From assembly GCA_002082585.1 (NCBI GenBank), contig CP020563.1:620001-684000 (forward strand): a DNA stretch of 64,000 nucleotides, written 5' to 3'. Each line of letters opens with the position of its first letter. Position 1 is the stretch's first letter. The position numbers and the translations under genes are program-made. Under the pieces are notes generated by a model that saw nothing but the letters and a program-made list of their open reading frames with translations, searched no databases and was not told the origin of the DNA. Of the stretch, positions 19,439-27,591 are shown in pieces. The stretch is from Kitasatospora albolonga (GTDB lineage: Bacteria > Actinomycetota > Actinomycetes > Streptomycetales > Streptomycetaceae).

Positions 19439-19921
19439 ATGGCTGCAGTGATCGCAATGCTGGAAGAGCTGAGGAGCCTCGCCCCGCTGACCGTCGAAGG
19501 TGCGGCGGCGCGGTTCTCGGCCCAGGAGTGGACGCCCGGGGGCAAGCTCCGTGACGGCGTGGAGACGTCATGGGACAAGGACGGCGTCGGGGCCTGGGTC
19601 CAGAGGTTCAGCGGTGGGGCGGTCAGCGTCTCGTTCGCCGTCTGGATCCGCGACGTGGACGAGTCGGGCTATTTCGACGACGTGGAGGCCGTCTACGAGC
19701 AGGGGGAGCAGGCGCTGGCCGCCTTCCTGCCGGAGATCGAGGAATCACCTCTCACCGGTCACCTGGTCGAGGCCGAGCAGACGGACGCCGACAAGGAGGA
19801 GTTCGTCCGGGTGAAGAAGTGGACCCTCGACGGCCGGACCTTGACCGCCGGCGTGGTCCAGCAGGACGCCGACCTTCCGGTGATGGTGATCGTGGCACTG
19901 GAGGAGCCCGGCACCGCGTGA
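19439..19921 (+). CDS. putative immunity protein for the Rhs toxin
   Basis: A 160-residue soluble acidic protein encoded directly behind the toxin domain, where polymorphic toxin immunity genes are found. I do not recognise its family. Visible features are an N-terminal helix (VIAMLEELRSLAPL), repeated tryptophans (QEWTPGG, GAWVQRFS) and a C-terminal beta-rich stretch (RTLTAGVVQQDADLPVMVIV). The start is uncertain: ATG 19439, GTG 19448 and ATG 19457 are all in frame, and the frame is also open upstream through the toxin. In contrast to the toxin gene, the frame shows no sign of damage. Confidence 0.55.
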   Translation: MAAVIAMLEELRSLAPLTVEGAAARFSAQEWTPGGKLRDGVETSWDKDGVGAWVQRFSGGAVSVSFAVWIRDVDESGYFDDVEAVYEQGEQALAAFLPEIEESPLTGHLVEAEQTDADKEEFVRVKKWTLDGRTLTAGVVQQDADLPVMVIVALEEPGTA

Positions 19922-20368
19922 CCCGGCCCGCGCCAGGGTGCCGTACTCCCACCGAGGGCCCAGGCTCCCTCCGGTGCGCAGGGAGGGGTTGAGCGCCTCG
20001 CCTTCGCGGCCGTGCCCGCCTACCGGCACGGCCGCGAGTGCGGTCGGCTGTGTTCGCGGACCGACGGGCGGCTGTGGGGCTCCTTCGCGGCGGCGATCAC
20101 GGTCGCGTCGTTCACCGTTCCGAGCCGGGCAAGCTCCAGGGCCACGGTGCTCCGACATCGCCAGTTGACGATGAAGATCCGGACCATCCCTAGGCCAGAG
20201 CTCGCCCCCCCCTGCTTGATAGCCAGCATTCGCAAGGGCAGAGGCCATGTGCGTTGTGCACTACCAGCAGGCGAAGAGCCTGATGCCAGATGTGACGCTC
20301 CGCCCGGCGACCCCGGTGCTCTCCGTTGATAGGGCCGGAGATTCCCTCTGCGGTCGCAGCAGAGCGGC
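19922..20368. other. non-coding region between immunity gene and yjbQ
   Basis: About 450 bp between convergent genes. Apart from the hairpin at 20005-20036 I see no gene or motif. This is the inner right edge of the presumed integrated segment. Confidence 0.55.
20005..20036. terminator. hairpin between convergent immunity and yjbQ genes
   Basis: Arms cgcggccgtgcc and ggcacggccgcg form a perfect 12-bp stem with an eight-base loop. There is no T run, as is common for Streptomyces terminators. Confidence 0.6.
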
Positions 20369-20794
20369 TCAGTGACCGAGGAAGCTCAACCGCACCCGCC
20401 GCTCCGGGTTGTCCTTGTTCGTGTCCACCAGGCACACCGACTGCCAGGTCCCCAGCTCCAGTTGGCCCCCGATCACCGGCAGGGTCGCGTGGGGCGGTAC
20501 GAGAGCGGGGAGTACGTGGTCGCGGCCGTGGCCCGGGCTGCCGTGGCGGTGTTGCCAGCGGTCGTCCGCCGGGAGCAGGTGGTGGAGGGCGGTCAGGAGG
20601 TCGTCGTCGCTGCCCGCGCCCGTCTCCAGGACGGCGATGCCCGCTGTGGCGTGGGGGACGAAGATGTTGAGCAGGCCGTCACGGCCGGATGCCGCGCGGG
20701 TGAGGAACTCCTCGCACTCCCGCGTCAGGTCCGTGACGGTCTCCGCCGTACCCGTGGTGATGTTCAGGACAGTGGTGGTGAAGGAATCGGACAT
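20369..20794 (-). CDS. yjbQ: YjbQ family protein (UPF0047, secondary thiamine-phosphate synthase-like)
   Basis: A 141-residue protein of normal family length. Typical motifs are IFVPHATAGIAVLE, ending in the conserved segment GTWQSVCLVDTNKDNPERRV, with His and Glu residues of the small beta-fold active site (HGSPGHGRDH, ALHHLLP). The family has been linked to weak thiamine-phosphate synthase activity, but its physiological role is open. ATG 20792-20794 is the start. Its 3' end faces the toxin locus and is duplicated in diverged form at 13346-13396. Confidence 0.92.
   Translation of the reverse strand: MSDSFTTTVLNITTGTAETVTDLTRECEEFLTRAASGRDGLLNIFVPHATAGIAVLETGAGSDDDLLTALHHLLPADDRWQHRHGSPGHGRDHVLPALVPPHATLPVIGGQLELGTWQSVCLVDTNKDNPERRVRLSFLGH
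20379..20429 (-). repeat. 3' end of yjbQ, direct-repeat partner of 13346-13396
   Basis: The last 17 or so codons of yjbQ, matching 13346-13396 at 43 of 51 positions in the same orientation. The two copies bracket 13397-20378, which contains the SseB, WXG, Rhs and immunity genes. Confidence 0.75.
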
Positions 20795-20849
20795 GCCGCC
20801 ATCTTCTCTTCCGGGAGGCGAGATGGCACGTCCACGCTCCGAGACACCA

Positions 20850-20879
20850 TTGACCGTGTCCTGACCGGATGACTACGTT
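20850..20879 (+). promoter_or_regulatory. probable promoter of the ssu leader and operon
   Basis: A -35 element ttgacc (20850-20855) and a -10 element tacgtt (20874-20879) are 18 bases apart. The expected start site is at about 20886-20887, the first base of the leader-peptide ATG, so the transcript would be leaderless. Confidence 0.55.
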
Positions 20880-20886
20880 CATCGCC

Positions 20887-20970
20887 ATGTTCCGATCAGC
20901 TCTGCTCACCTCGCGCGGTCACATCGACCTGCTGCGGGTGGCATCCGCCGCGTGTTGTCGCGGCTGCTGA
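20887..20970 (+). CDS. cysteine-rich leader peptide upstream of the ssu operon
   Basis: A 27-residue ORF with the conserved actinobacterial leader-peptide core LLTSRGHIDLLRVASAA followed by Cys-Cys-Arg-Gly-Cys and a stop. It has no ribosome binding site, but the promoter places the transcript start at its ATG, so leaderless translation is likely. Three cysteine codons in the last five positions would stall ribosomes when Cys-tRNA is scarce, and so could couple cysteine supply to expression of the downstream sulfonate genes. Comparable cysteine-ending upstream ORFs are known in mycobacteria. The mechanism here is inference from sequence and position. Confidence 0.75.
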   Translation: MFRSALLTSRGHIDLLRVASAACCRGC

Positions 20971-21243
20971 CGTTCCCTCAGCGCCTTTCGCGCCCCTCCT
21001 GACCGGAGCCTTCATCCGGTTCCGGCCCATCGGCTGCGCCCTGCCCTCGCGCACGTGCTCCTGCGTGCCGCTTCGCCCTGCCGACAGTCGGGGCGCCCCG
21101 CCTCTGGTCTGCCGGTTCTCGTGACGTCTCCTATCGCTTCTGTCGCTTCCTGATGCTTTCTGACGTTTTCGGGGTGCCGGGTGCGGCCCCGGCATACCAA
21201 CGGCCTCGTTCGCCGCCTCCGTACGACCTCCTGTGGAGTCCTC
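20971..21243 (+). promoter_or_regulatory. possible attenuator region between leader peptide and ssuC
   Basis: A transcribed spacer of about 270 bases, pyrimidine-rich in its centre. The clearest hairpin is tgccggg/ccccggca at 21175-21194, about 50 bases before the ssuC start. No terminator with a T run is obvious, so control could act through Rho or translation rather than intrinsic termination. Confidence 0.4.
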
Positions 21244-22131
21244 GTGACCATCAGCCACGCACCGCCCGACCTGTCCGCGACTCCGGAGAAGACCCCGGCC
21301 CCCGTCGGCCGTACGGCCCCCGATCTGGAGCCGATCGTCCCCGCGTCCGTACGCCGGGCGCGGCTGCGGTCCGTGCCCCGGTGGCTGCGGCGTACCGTGG
21401 GGCCGTTGCTGCTGCTCGCGCTCTGGCAGGTGTTCAGCGCCACGGGGGTCCTGCACCCGGACGTGCTCGCGTCGCCGGGAACCATCGCCCGTGCCGGGGG
21501 CGATCTGATCGCCGACGGGACCCTTCCGGCCGCCATGGGCGTGTCGCTCCAGCGGGTGGCCGTGGGGCTGGTGCTCGGCGGGGTCGTCGGGACGGCGCTC
21601 GCGCTGGTCTCGGGGCTCTCGCGGCTCGGTGAGGACCTGGTCGACGCGACCGTACAGATGCTGCGCACGGTCCCCTGGGTGGGGCTGATCCCGCTGTTCA
21701 TCATCTGGCTCGGGATCGGTGAGGCTCCGAAGGTCGCGCTCATCGCGCTCGGCGTCGCCTTCCATCTGTATCTGAACGTGTACGCGGGGATTCGCGGCGT
21801 GGACGCCCAACTCATCGAGGCCGGTGAGTCGTTGGGGCTCAATCGATGGGGGCTCATCCGTCATGTGGTGCTGCCGGGGGCGTTGCCCGGGGCGATGACC
21901 GGGCTGCGCTACTCCCTCGCCACCGCCTGGCTCGCGCTCGTCTTCGGCGAGTCCATCAACGCCGACGCCGGGATCGGGTTCCTGATGAACCAGGCCCGGG
22001 AGTTCTTCCGGACCGACGTGATCGTGGTCTGCCTCGTCGTGTACGCCTTCCTCGGCCTCACCGCCGACGTCATCGTCCGGACCCTCGAAAGGCTGCTGCT
22101 GCAATGGCGACCGACCTTCACCGGCCAGTGA
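21244..22131 (+). CDS. ssuC: sulfonate ABC transporter permease SsuC
   Basis: A 295-residue inner-membrane permease of the binding-protein-dependent transport class. A Pro-rich N-terminus is followed by about six membrane segments, and the cytoplasmic EAA-like loop lies at EAGESLGLNRWGLIRHVVLPGALPG. GTG 21244 is chosen because ggag lies six bases upstream; the frame is open to 21181 without a good start. It overlaps ssuB by 28 bp. It should pair with SsuB and SsuA to import alkanesulfonates. Confidence 0.9.
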   Translation: MTISHAPPDLSATPEKTPAPVGRTAPDLEPIVPASVRRARLRSVPRWLRRTVGPLLLLALWQVFSATGVLHPDVLASPGTIARAGGDLIADGTLPAAMGVSLQRVAVGLVLGGVVGTALALVSGLSRLGEDLVDATVQMLRTVPWVGLIPLFIIWLGIGEAPKVALIALGVAFHLYLNVYAGIRGVDAQLIEAGESLGLNRWGLIRHVVLPGALPGAMTGLRYSLATAWLALVFGESINADAGIGFLMNQAREFFRTDVIVVCLVVYAFLGLTADVIVRTLERLLLQWRPTFTGQ

Positions 22132-22985
22132 CCGCCCCGGTCCCCTCCCCCGGCGGGGAGTCCGAAGCCGCCGTACGGGTCGAAGGGCTCACCCGGGCCT
22201 TCGACGGGCGTGCTGTGATCGACGGGCTCGATCTCACCTTGAAAGCCGGGGAGTTCACCGCTCTGCTGGGGCGCAGCGGGTGCGGCAAGTCGACCCTGTT
22301 GCGGGTGCTGGCCGGGCTGGACCGGGAGATAGCGGGGACCGTGCTGGTGCCCCGGCGTCGCGCCGTCGCCTTCCAGGCGCCGCGCCTGATGCCCTGGAAG
22401 CGGGTCTGGCGCAACGTTCTGCTGGGGCTGCCGGGGAAACCCGAACGGGCCCTGGCGGAGAAGGCGTTGGCCGAGGTCGGGCTGACCGACCGGGCCGGTG
22501 CCTGGCCCAAGACACTCTCCGGCGGCGAGGCCCAACGCGCTTCTCTGGCGCGTGCGTTGGTACGGGAGCCCGATCTGCTCCTGCTCGACGAGCCGTTCGG
22601 CGCGCTGGACGCCCTGACCCGGATCAAGGCGCAGCAGCTCGTGGCGGAGCTCTGGCAGCGACGCGGCTGCGCGGTCCTGCTGGTCACCCATGACGTGGAC
22701 GAGGCCCTGCTGCTGGCGGACCGGGTGCTGGTGATGCGGGAGGGCGGGATCGCGTACGACACAGCCGTCGGCCTGGACCGCCCGCGCGGTGTCGGCGCCC
22801 CCGGTTTCGCCGCCCTGCGCTCGCGGCTGCTCAGCGAACTGGGCGTCGAGGGCGGTGACGTTGAGAGCCGTGACGCCCGGGGCGGCGACGCCGGGAGCCG
22901 TGAGCTCCGGGGCGGTGATGTCGAGGGCGCCTTGGCCGACGCGCAGCCGGAAGCGCCCGCCGCCGCCCCGGCCAAGGCCCTCTGA
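22104..22985 (+). CDS. ssuB: sulfonate ABC transporter ATP-binding protein SsuB
   Basis: A 293-residue ATPase. Walker A is LLGRSGCGKSTLL, the Q-loop region is AFQAPRLMPWKRV, the signature LSGGEAQR, Walker B LLLLDEPFGALD and the switch His VTHDVDEA. PRLMPWKRVWRN is typical of SsuB/TauB-type proteins. The C-terminal 60 residues are a low-complexity Gly/Asp/Arg/Ala tail from a repeated DNA segment (22851-22930) and are not part of the usual fold. Starts inside ssuC (ATG 22104). Confidence 0.92.
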   Translation: MATDLHRPVTAPVPSPGGESEAAVRVEGLTRAFDGRAVIDGLDLTLKAGEFTALLGRSGCGKSTLLRVLAGLDREIAGTVLVPRRRAVAFQAPRLMPWKRVWRNVLLGLPGKPERALAEKALAEVGLTDRAGAWPKTLSGGEAQRASLARALVREPDLLLLDEPFGALDALTRIKAQQLVAELWQRRGCAVLLVTHDVDEALLLADRVLVMREGGIAYDTAVGLDRPRGVGAPGFAALRSRLLSELGVEGGDVESRDARGGDAGSRELRGGDVEGALADAQPEAPAAAPAKAL

Positions 22986-23051
22986 CCTCGTACCCCCGGG
23001 TCTTTACGAAGACCTGTCCCCTGCTCGCCTTCCCCGTCACGGAGAACCACC

Positions 23052-24083
23052 ATGAAACGCCGTACCCTGCCCGCCCTGCTCCTCCCGCTCACCCTGCTCC
23101 TCGCCGCCTGCGGCGGTGGTGCCTCGTCCGCGGGGGCGGGGAGCAGCACCGACGGAAAGGGCAGCGTCACGCTCAACATCGGTGACCAGAAGGGGGGTTA
23201 CGAGGCCATCCTGCGGGCCTCCGGAGAGCTCGACGACCTCGACTACCGCATCAAGTGGTCCACCTTCACCTCCGGCCCACCGCTGCTGGAGGCCGTGAGC
23301 GCGGGGGCCGTGGACATCGGGGGCGTGGGCAACACGCCGCCCGTCTTCGCCGCCGGGTCGGACTCGAACATCGTCGTCGTGGGCGCCAGTCACGGTTCGT
23401 CGGCCGGTGAGGCCATCGTCGTACCGAAGGACTCGCCGCTCAGGAAGCCCGAGCAGCTCAAGGGCAGCTCCATCGCCGTGGCGCAGGGCAGTTCGGCCCA
23501 CTTCCAGCTGGTCGCCTCGCTCAGGAAGGCCGGTCTCTCCATCACGGACGTGAAGCTCAACTATCTGCAACCGGCCGACGCGCTCGCCGCGTTCAGCCGG
23601 GGGAAGGTCGACGCGTGGGCGATCTGGGACCCGTACACCTCGCAGATCCTGCGGGCCGGGAACGCCCGGGTGCTGACCACCGGTGAGGGGGTGGTCAACG
23701 GCCTCGGTTTCCAGGTCGCTTCGCCCGCCTCGCTCAAGGACCAGCAGAAGTCGAAGGCCATCGGTGATCTGCTCGTCCGGCTGGAGCGGGCGCAGAACTG
23801 GGTCTTCGAGCACCCGGAGGAGTGGGCCAAGGTGTGGGCGAAGGAGACCGGGCTCCCCTACGAGGTGGCGCTGGACGCCGTGAAGCGCAGCTACGGCACC
23901 CGCGTCCCCGTGGCGATCGACGAAGCCGCCATCGCCTCCGAGCAGGAGATCGCCGACACCTTCGCCGAACTCAAGCTGATCCCGAGGAAGTTCGACTTCG
24001 AGGACTACGTCGACACCCGCTTCAACCGGGATCTTCCCGCCTCCACCACCGCACCCCGCTCGTACGGAAAGGTCTCGTCGTGA
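23052..24083 (+). CDS. ssuA: sulfonate ABC transporter substrate-binding lipoprotein SsuA
   Basis: A 343-residue lipoprotein: the signal peptide ends with the lipobox LLLAACG, then comes a NMT1/SsuA-like binding fold (LNIGDQKGGYEAILRASG, GGVGNTPPVFAAG, AWAIWDPYTSQIL). It should bind aliphatic sulfonates outside the membrane and deliver them to SsuC. ggag lies just before ATG 23052. The stop overlaps the ssuD GTG by four bases. Confidence 0.92.
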   Translation: MKRRTLPALLLPLTLLLAACGGGASSAGAGSSTDGKGSVTLNIGDQKGGYEAILRASGELDDLDYRIKWSTFTSGPPLLEAVSAGAVDIGGVGNTPPVFAAGSDSNIVVVGASHGSSAGEAIVVPKDSPLRKPEQLKGSSIAVAQGSSAHFQLVASLRKAGLSITDVKLNYLQPADALAAFSRGKVDAWAIWDPYTSQILRAGNARVLTTGEGVVNGLGFQVASPASLKDQQKSKAIGDLLVRLERAQNWVFEHPEEWAKVWAKETGLPYEVALDAVKRSYGTRVPVAIDEAAIASEQEIADTFAELKLIPRKFDFEDYVDTRFNRDLPASTTAPRSYGKVSS

Positions 24084-25291
24084 ACGTACATCTGCACTGG
24101 TTCCTGCCCACCGGAGGTGACGGCCGGACGCTCGTGGACCGGCACGCGTACACCGACGGCGGGATCAGGCGCGACCGGATCACCCCGGTGAGCGGGGTGC
24201 GCGCGCCGGACATCGAGTATCTGGCGCAGATCGCCAAGGCGGCCGAACAGCTGGGTTTCGAGGCCGTGTTGACGCCGACCGGTACGTGGTGCGAGGACGC
24301 CTGGCTGACCACGGTGGCGCTCGCTCAGCACACCGAGCGGCTGAAGTTCCTGGTGGCGTTCCGGCCGGGGGTCATCTCGCCGGTGCTCGCCGCCCAGATG
24401 GCCGCCACCTATCAGCGGATCACCCGGGGGCGGCTGCTGCTCAACGTGGTGACCGGGGGCGATTCGACCGAACAGCGGCGGTTCGGGGACCACTTGGACC
24501 ACGACCGGCGTTACGCGCGCACGGCGGAGTTCCTGTCGGTGGTGCGGGGTGCGTGGAGCGGGCAGCCGTACGACTTCGACGGTGAGCACTACCAGGTGGA
24601 GGGCGGGCTGACCGCGCTGCCGCCGGACCCGCTGCCGGAGGTCTTCTTCGGCGGGTCGTCGGCCGCCGCCGGTCCGGTGGCAGCGGCCCATGCCGATGTC
24701 TATCTGACCTGGGGCGAGCCGCCGGCGGCGGTGAAGGAGAAGATCGACTGGATTCGCGGACTGGCCGAGGAGCAGGGGCGTACGGTCCGGTTCGGTATCC
24801 GGCTGCACACCATTTCGCGGGATTCGTCGGCCGAGGCGTGGGCCACCGCCGACCGGCTGCTGGGCGGCCTGGACGCGGACACGATCGCGGCGGCGCAGCA
24901 GGCGCTGGGGCGGAGCGAGTCGGTCGGGCAGCAGCGGATGCTGGCGCTGCACGGCGGTTCGCGGGAGAAGCTGGAGATCGCGCCGAACCTCTGGGCGGGC
25001 GTCGGCCTGGTGCGGGGCGGGGCCGGGACCGCGCTGGTGGGCAGCCACGCCGAGGTGGCGGACCGGATCGAGGAGTACCACGCGCTGGGGGTGGAGCACT
25101 TCGTGCTCTCGGGCTATCCGCATCTGGAGGAGGCGTACTGGTTCGGCGAGGGCGTGACGCCCGAGCTGGCCCGGCGCGGGCTGCTGTCGACCGTGCCCGC
25201 CTCTCCGTTGCTGGGGGCGCCGGGCCACGGGGACGGCCGCGCGGCTCCGGGGTCCGGTGGAGTGCCGTTGCTGGTCGCGGGCGGGCGCTGA
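24080..25291 (+). CDS. ssuD: FMNH2-dependent alkanesulfonate monooxygenase SsuD
   Basis: A 403-residue bacterial-luciferase-like enzyme that releases sulfite from alkanesulfonates using FMNH2 and oxygen. Characteristic segments are NVHLHWFLPTGGDGR, TPTGTWCEDAW, NVVTGGDSTEQRRFGDHLDH and LSGYPHLEEAYWFGEGV. GTG 24080 gives a start overlapping ssuA. No flavin reductase (ssuE) is encoded nearby, so reduced FMN must come from elsewhere. The C-terminal 25 residues are a variable Gly/Ala tail. Confidence 0.94.
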   Translation: MNVHLHWFLPTGGDGRTLVDRHAYTDGGIRRDRITPVSGVRAPDIEYLAQIAKAAEQLGFEAVLTPTGTWCEDAWLTTVALAQHTERLKFLVAFRPGVISPVLAAQMAATYQRITRGRLLLNVVTGGDSTEQRRFGDHLDHDRRYARTAEFLSVVRGAWSGQPYDFDGEHYQVEGGLTALPPDPLPEVFFGGSSAAAGPVAAAHADVYLTWGEPPAAVKEKIDWIRGLAEEQGRTVRFGIRLHTISRDSSAEAWATADRLLGGLDADTIAAAQQALGRSESVGQQRMLALHGGSREKLEIAPNLWAGVGLVRGGAGTALVGSHAEVADRIEEYHALGVEHFVLSGYPHLEEAYWFGEGVTPELARRGLLSTVPASPLLGAPGHGDGRAAPGSGGVPLLVAGGR

Positions 25292-25306
25292 GCCCGGGCC
25301 ATATGA

Positions 25307-25339
25307 GCGGGGCGCCCGGGAAGATCCCGGGCGCCCCGC
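25307..25339 (+). terminator. strong hairpin terminator after ssuD
   Basis: A perfect 15-bp stem (gcggggcgcccggga and its complement) closes a three-base loop aga, 16 bp after the ssuD stop. It should end most ssu transcription before the next monooxygenase gene. Confidence 0.85.
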
Positions 25340-25353
25340 GAGTTAGTAGAAAC

Positions 25354-26466
25354 GTGAACATTAATGGGGTGCGTGAACTGGACGTGGTCGTCATCGGCGC
25401 CGGGCAGGCGGGGCTGTCCGCCGCCCACCACCTGAGCCGCGTCGGTCTGGAACCGGACCGCGACTTCGTGGTGCTGGACCACGCGCCCCGGCCGGGCGGC
25501 GCCTGGCAGTTCCGCTGGCCCTCGCTGACGTACGGCAAGGTCCACGGGATGCACGCGCTGCCGGGCATGGAGCTGACCGGCGCGGACCCCGACCGGCCCT
25601 CGTCCGAGGTGATCGGCGAGTACTTCACGGCGTACGAGGACCGCTTCGGCCTGCGGGTCCACCGGCCCGTCGAGGTCAGCGCCGTACGGGAGGGGAGCGG
25701 CGGGCGGCTGCTCGTGGAGACGTCCGAGGGGGCGTACGCCCCGCGCGCGCTGATCAACGCGACCGGCACCTGGGACCGGCCGTTCTGGCCGCGCTACCCG
25801 GGGCAGGAGACGTTCCGGGGGCGGCAGCTGCACACGGTGAACTATCCGGGGCCGGAGGAGTTCGCGGGGCTGCGCGTCGTCGTGGTCGGGGGCGGTGCCT
25901 CCGGTACGCAGCATCTGATGGAGATCGCGGAGTACGCCGCCGAGACCTTCTGGGTGACCCGGCGCGAGCCGGTCTTCCGCGAGGGGCCGTTCACCGAGGA
26001 GTGGGGGCGGGCCGCCGTGGCGATGGTCGACGAGCGGGTGCGCAACGGGCTGCCGCCGCAGAGCGTGGTCAGCGTGACCGGGCTGCCGGTCAACGACGCC
26101 GTGCGGCGCGCCCGTGAGCAGGGGCTGCTCGACCGGCTGCCGATGTTCGACCGGATCACGCCGACTGGGGTGGCCTGGGACGACGGCCGCACGGTCGAGG
26201 CGGACGTGATCCTCTGGGCGACCGGCTTCCGGCCCGCCGTGGACCACCTGGCCCCGCTGAAGCTGCGTGAGCCGGGCGGTGGCATCCGGGCCGAGAACAC
26301 CCGTGCCGTACGGGACGGACGCGTCCACCTGGTCGGGTACGGGCCGTCCGCCAGCACCATCGGCGCCAACCGGGCGGGGCGCGCCGCCGTCCGGTCGGTG
26401 CTGCGGCTGCTCAAGAGCGGGGACGGCCGGCGGAACGTCGAGGAGAAGGCCGCGGCGGTCGTCTGA
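25354..26466 (+). CDS. FMO/BVMO-like flavin-dependent monooxygenase
   Basis: A 370-residue flavoprotein. The FAD-binding motif GAGQAG is near residue 18, the NADPH motif GGGASG near 180, and FRGRQLHTVNYPG matches the FxGxxxHxxxY/W fingerprint of flavin monooxygenases. ILWATGFRPAVDHL is the conserved C-terminal ATG motif. Substrate is unknown; position after ssuD hints at a sulfur compound, but a strong terminator lies between them. The start is uncertain between GTG 25354 and GTG 25369; neither has a good ribosome site. Confidence 0.85.
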   Translation: MNINGVRELDVVVIGAGQAGLSAAHHLSRVGLEPDRDFVVLDHAPRPGGAWQFRWPSLTYGKVHGMHALPGMELTGADPDRPSSEVIGEYFTAYEDRFGLRVHRPVEVSAVREGSGGRLLVETSEGAYAPRALINATGTWDRPFWPRYPGQETFRGRQLHTVNYPGPEEFAGLRVVVVGGGASGTQHLMEIAEYAAETFWVTRREPVFREGPFTEEWGRAAVAMVDERVRNGLPPQSVVSVTGLPVNDAVRRAREQGLLDRLPMFDRITPTGVAWDDGRTVEADVILWATGFRPAVDHLAPLKLREPGGGIRAENTRAVRDGRVHLVGYGPSASTIGANRAGRAAVRSVLRLLKSGDGRRNVEEKAAAVV

Positions 26467-26478
26467 CGCGCGCCGCCG

Positions 26479-27336
26479 TCAGCCCGTGGCGGCGCGGCGG
26501 TTGCGGTTGAACTCCTCGACGTTTCTCTGCTGTTCGTCGTAGCTGTCGGTGAACCGGGTGTCCCCGGGCGCGACCGTGACGAAGTAGAGCCAGGGGCCGG
26601 GCGTGGGGGTGACCGCGGCGCGCATGGCCTCCTCCCCCGGGTTGCCGATGGGGGTCGGCGGCAGCCCCTTGCGTACGTAGCTGTTGTACGGGCTGTCCAG
26701 CCGGGTGTCGGCGGTCGTGGTGTCCAGGGTGGAGCGCTTGAGGGCGTAGTTGATGGTGGAGTCCATCTGCAACGGCATGTCCTTGAGCAGCCGGTTGTAG
26801 ACGACCCGGGCGACCTTGCCCATGTCGGAGGCGGTGTCGGCCTCGGCCTGGACGATGCTGGCGATGGTGGCCGTCTCGTAGACCGTGACGTTGTTCCGCT
26901 GCGCTCCGGCGGTGATGTGGTCGGCGCCGAACCGCTTGCGGGCGGTGTCCGCCATGTAGCGCAGGAGGCTCGCGGGCGTGGTCGTGGAGTCGACCGGATA
27001 CGTGGCCGGGAAGAGGTACCCCTCGGGGTTGCCCTCGGCCTGGTCCGGCAGCCCGAGGTCCACCGTCGGCACGGTCTTCTGCGTGGAGCCGGACTTCAGG
27101 CCGAGCTCCCGGTCGACGGCGGTGTACACCTGCGATGCGCGCCAGCCCTCCGGGATCACCAGGGTGCTCTGCGGGCGCTCCTGCTTCTTCTCCTTCTTCT
27201 CCGGGCCGAGCAGGGAGAGCGGGATCAGCACGGCGGCCGACACGACGAGCAGCGCCGCGACGACCAGGACGATCTTCCCGCGGCGGGTCGGGCGGAGTCT
27301 GCGACGGGGACGGGCGTCCGGGGACTCGTTCACCAT
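26479..27336 (-). CDS. MltG/YceG-like endolytic transglycosylase, short form
   Basis: A 285-residue membrane-anchored protein: a basic N-terminus and one membrane helix (IVLVVAALLVVSAAVLIPL), then a YceG domain with YLFPATYPV, the catalytic-Glu region ASIVQAEAD, RVVYNRL and SPYNSYVRKGLPPTPIGNPG. MltG cuts nascent glycan strands outside the membrane. It is shorter than the 500-600 residue Streptomyces MltG, so it is probably a second copy. It converges with the monooxygenase gene, with only 12 bp between. Confidence 0.9.
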   Translation of the reverse strand: MVNESPDARPRRRLRPTRRGKIVLVVAALLVVSAAVLIPLSLLGPEKKEKKQERPQSTLVIPEGWRASQVYTAVDRELGLKSGSTQKTVPTVDLGLPDQAEGNPEGYLFPATYPVDSTTTPASLLRYMADTARKRFGADHITAGAQRNNVTVYETATIASIVQAEADTASDMGKVARVVYNRLLKDMPLQMDSTINYALKRSTLDTTTADTRLDSPYNSYVRKGLPPTPIGNPGEEAMRAAVTPTPGPWLYFVTVAPGDTRFTDSYDEQQRNVEEFNRNRRAATG

Positions 27337-27432
27337 GCGGGCACGTTAACCCGGCCCGCTCCCCCGGGCCGGTAGCCCGGCTGCGGCGTCGGCCCCGGCG
27401 ACACGAACGCCGTACGGCTCGACCAGAACACA

Positions 27433-27454
27433 CGAACAGGGGATCGGATGTTCG
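27433..27454. promoter_or_regulatory. inverted repeat upstream of the 19-residue peptide gene
   Basis: Arms cgaaca and tgttcg are separated by ten bases, about 90 bp downstream of the mltG-like start and 138 bp before the peptide start. A dimeric regulator could bind here. It is not a LexA site, because the spacing is too long. Confidence 0.35.
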
Positions 27455-27591
27455 CTGGAACGCGTGATCGTACGGGGATTCGTTGCTGATGCCTCCCGCC
27501 GGGCGTGATGATTGCAGAGCGCAGTCAACGGGCTGCAGACCGCTACTGCGCATGTCCCACACATGCACCACGCACCAAGGAGAAAGTCCCG

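Noticed and set aside
27433..27454. LexA/SOS box
   Set aside because: The arms cgaaca/tgttcg resemble it, but the actinobacterial box needs a four-base spacer and this one has ten.
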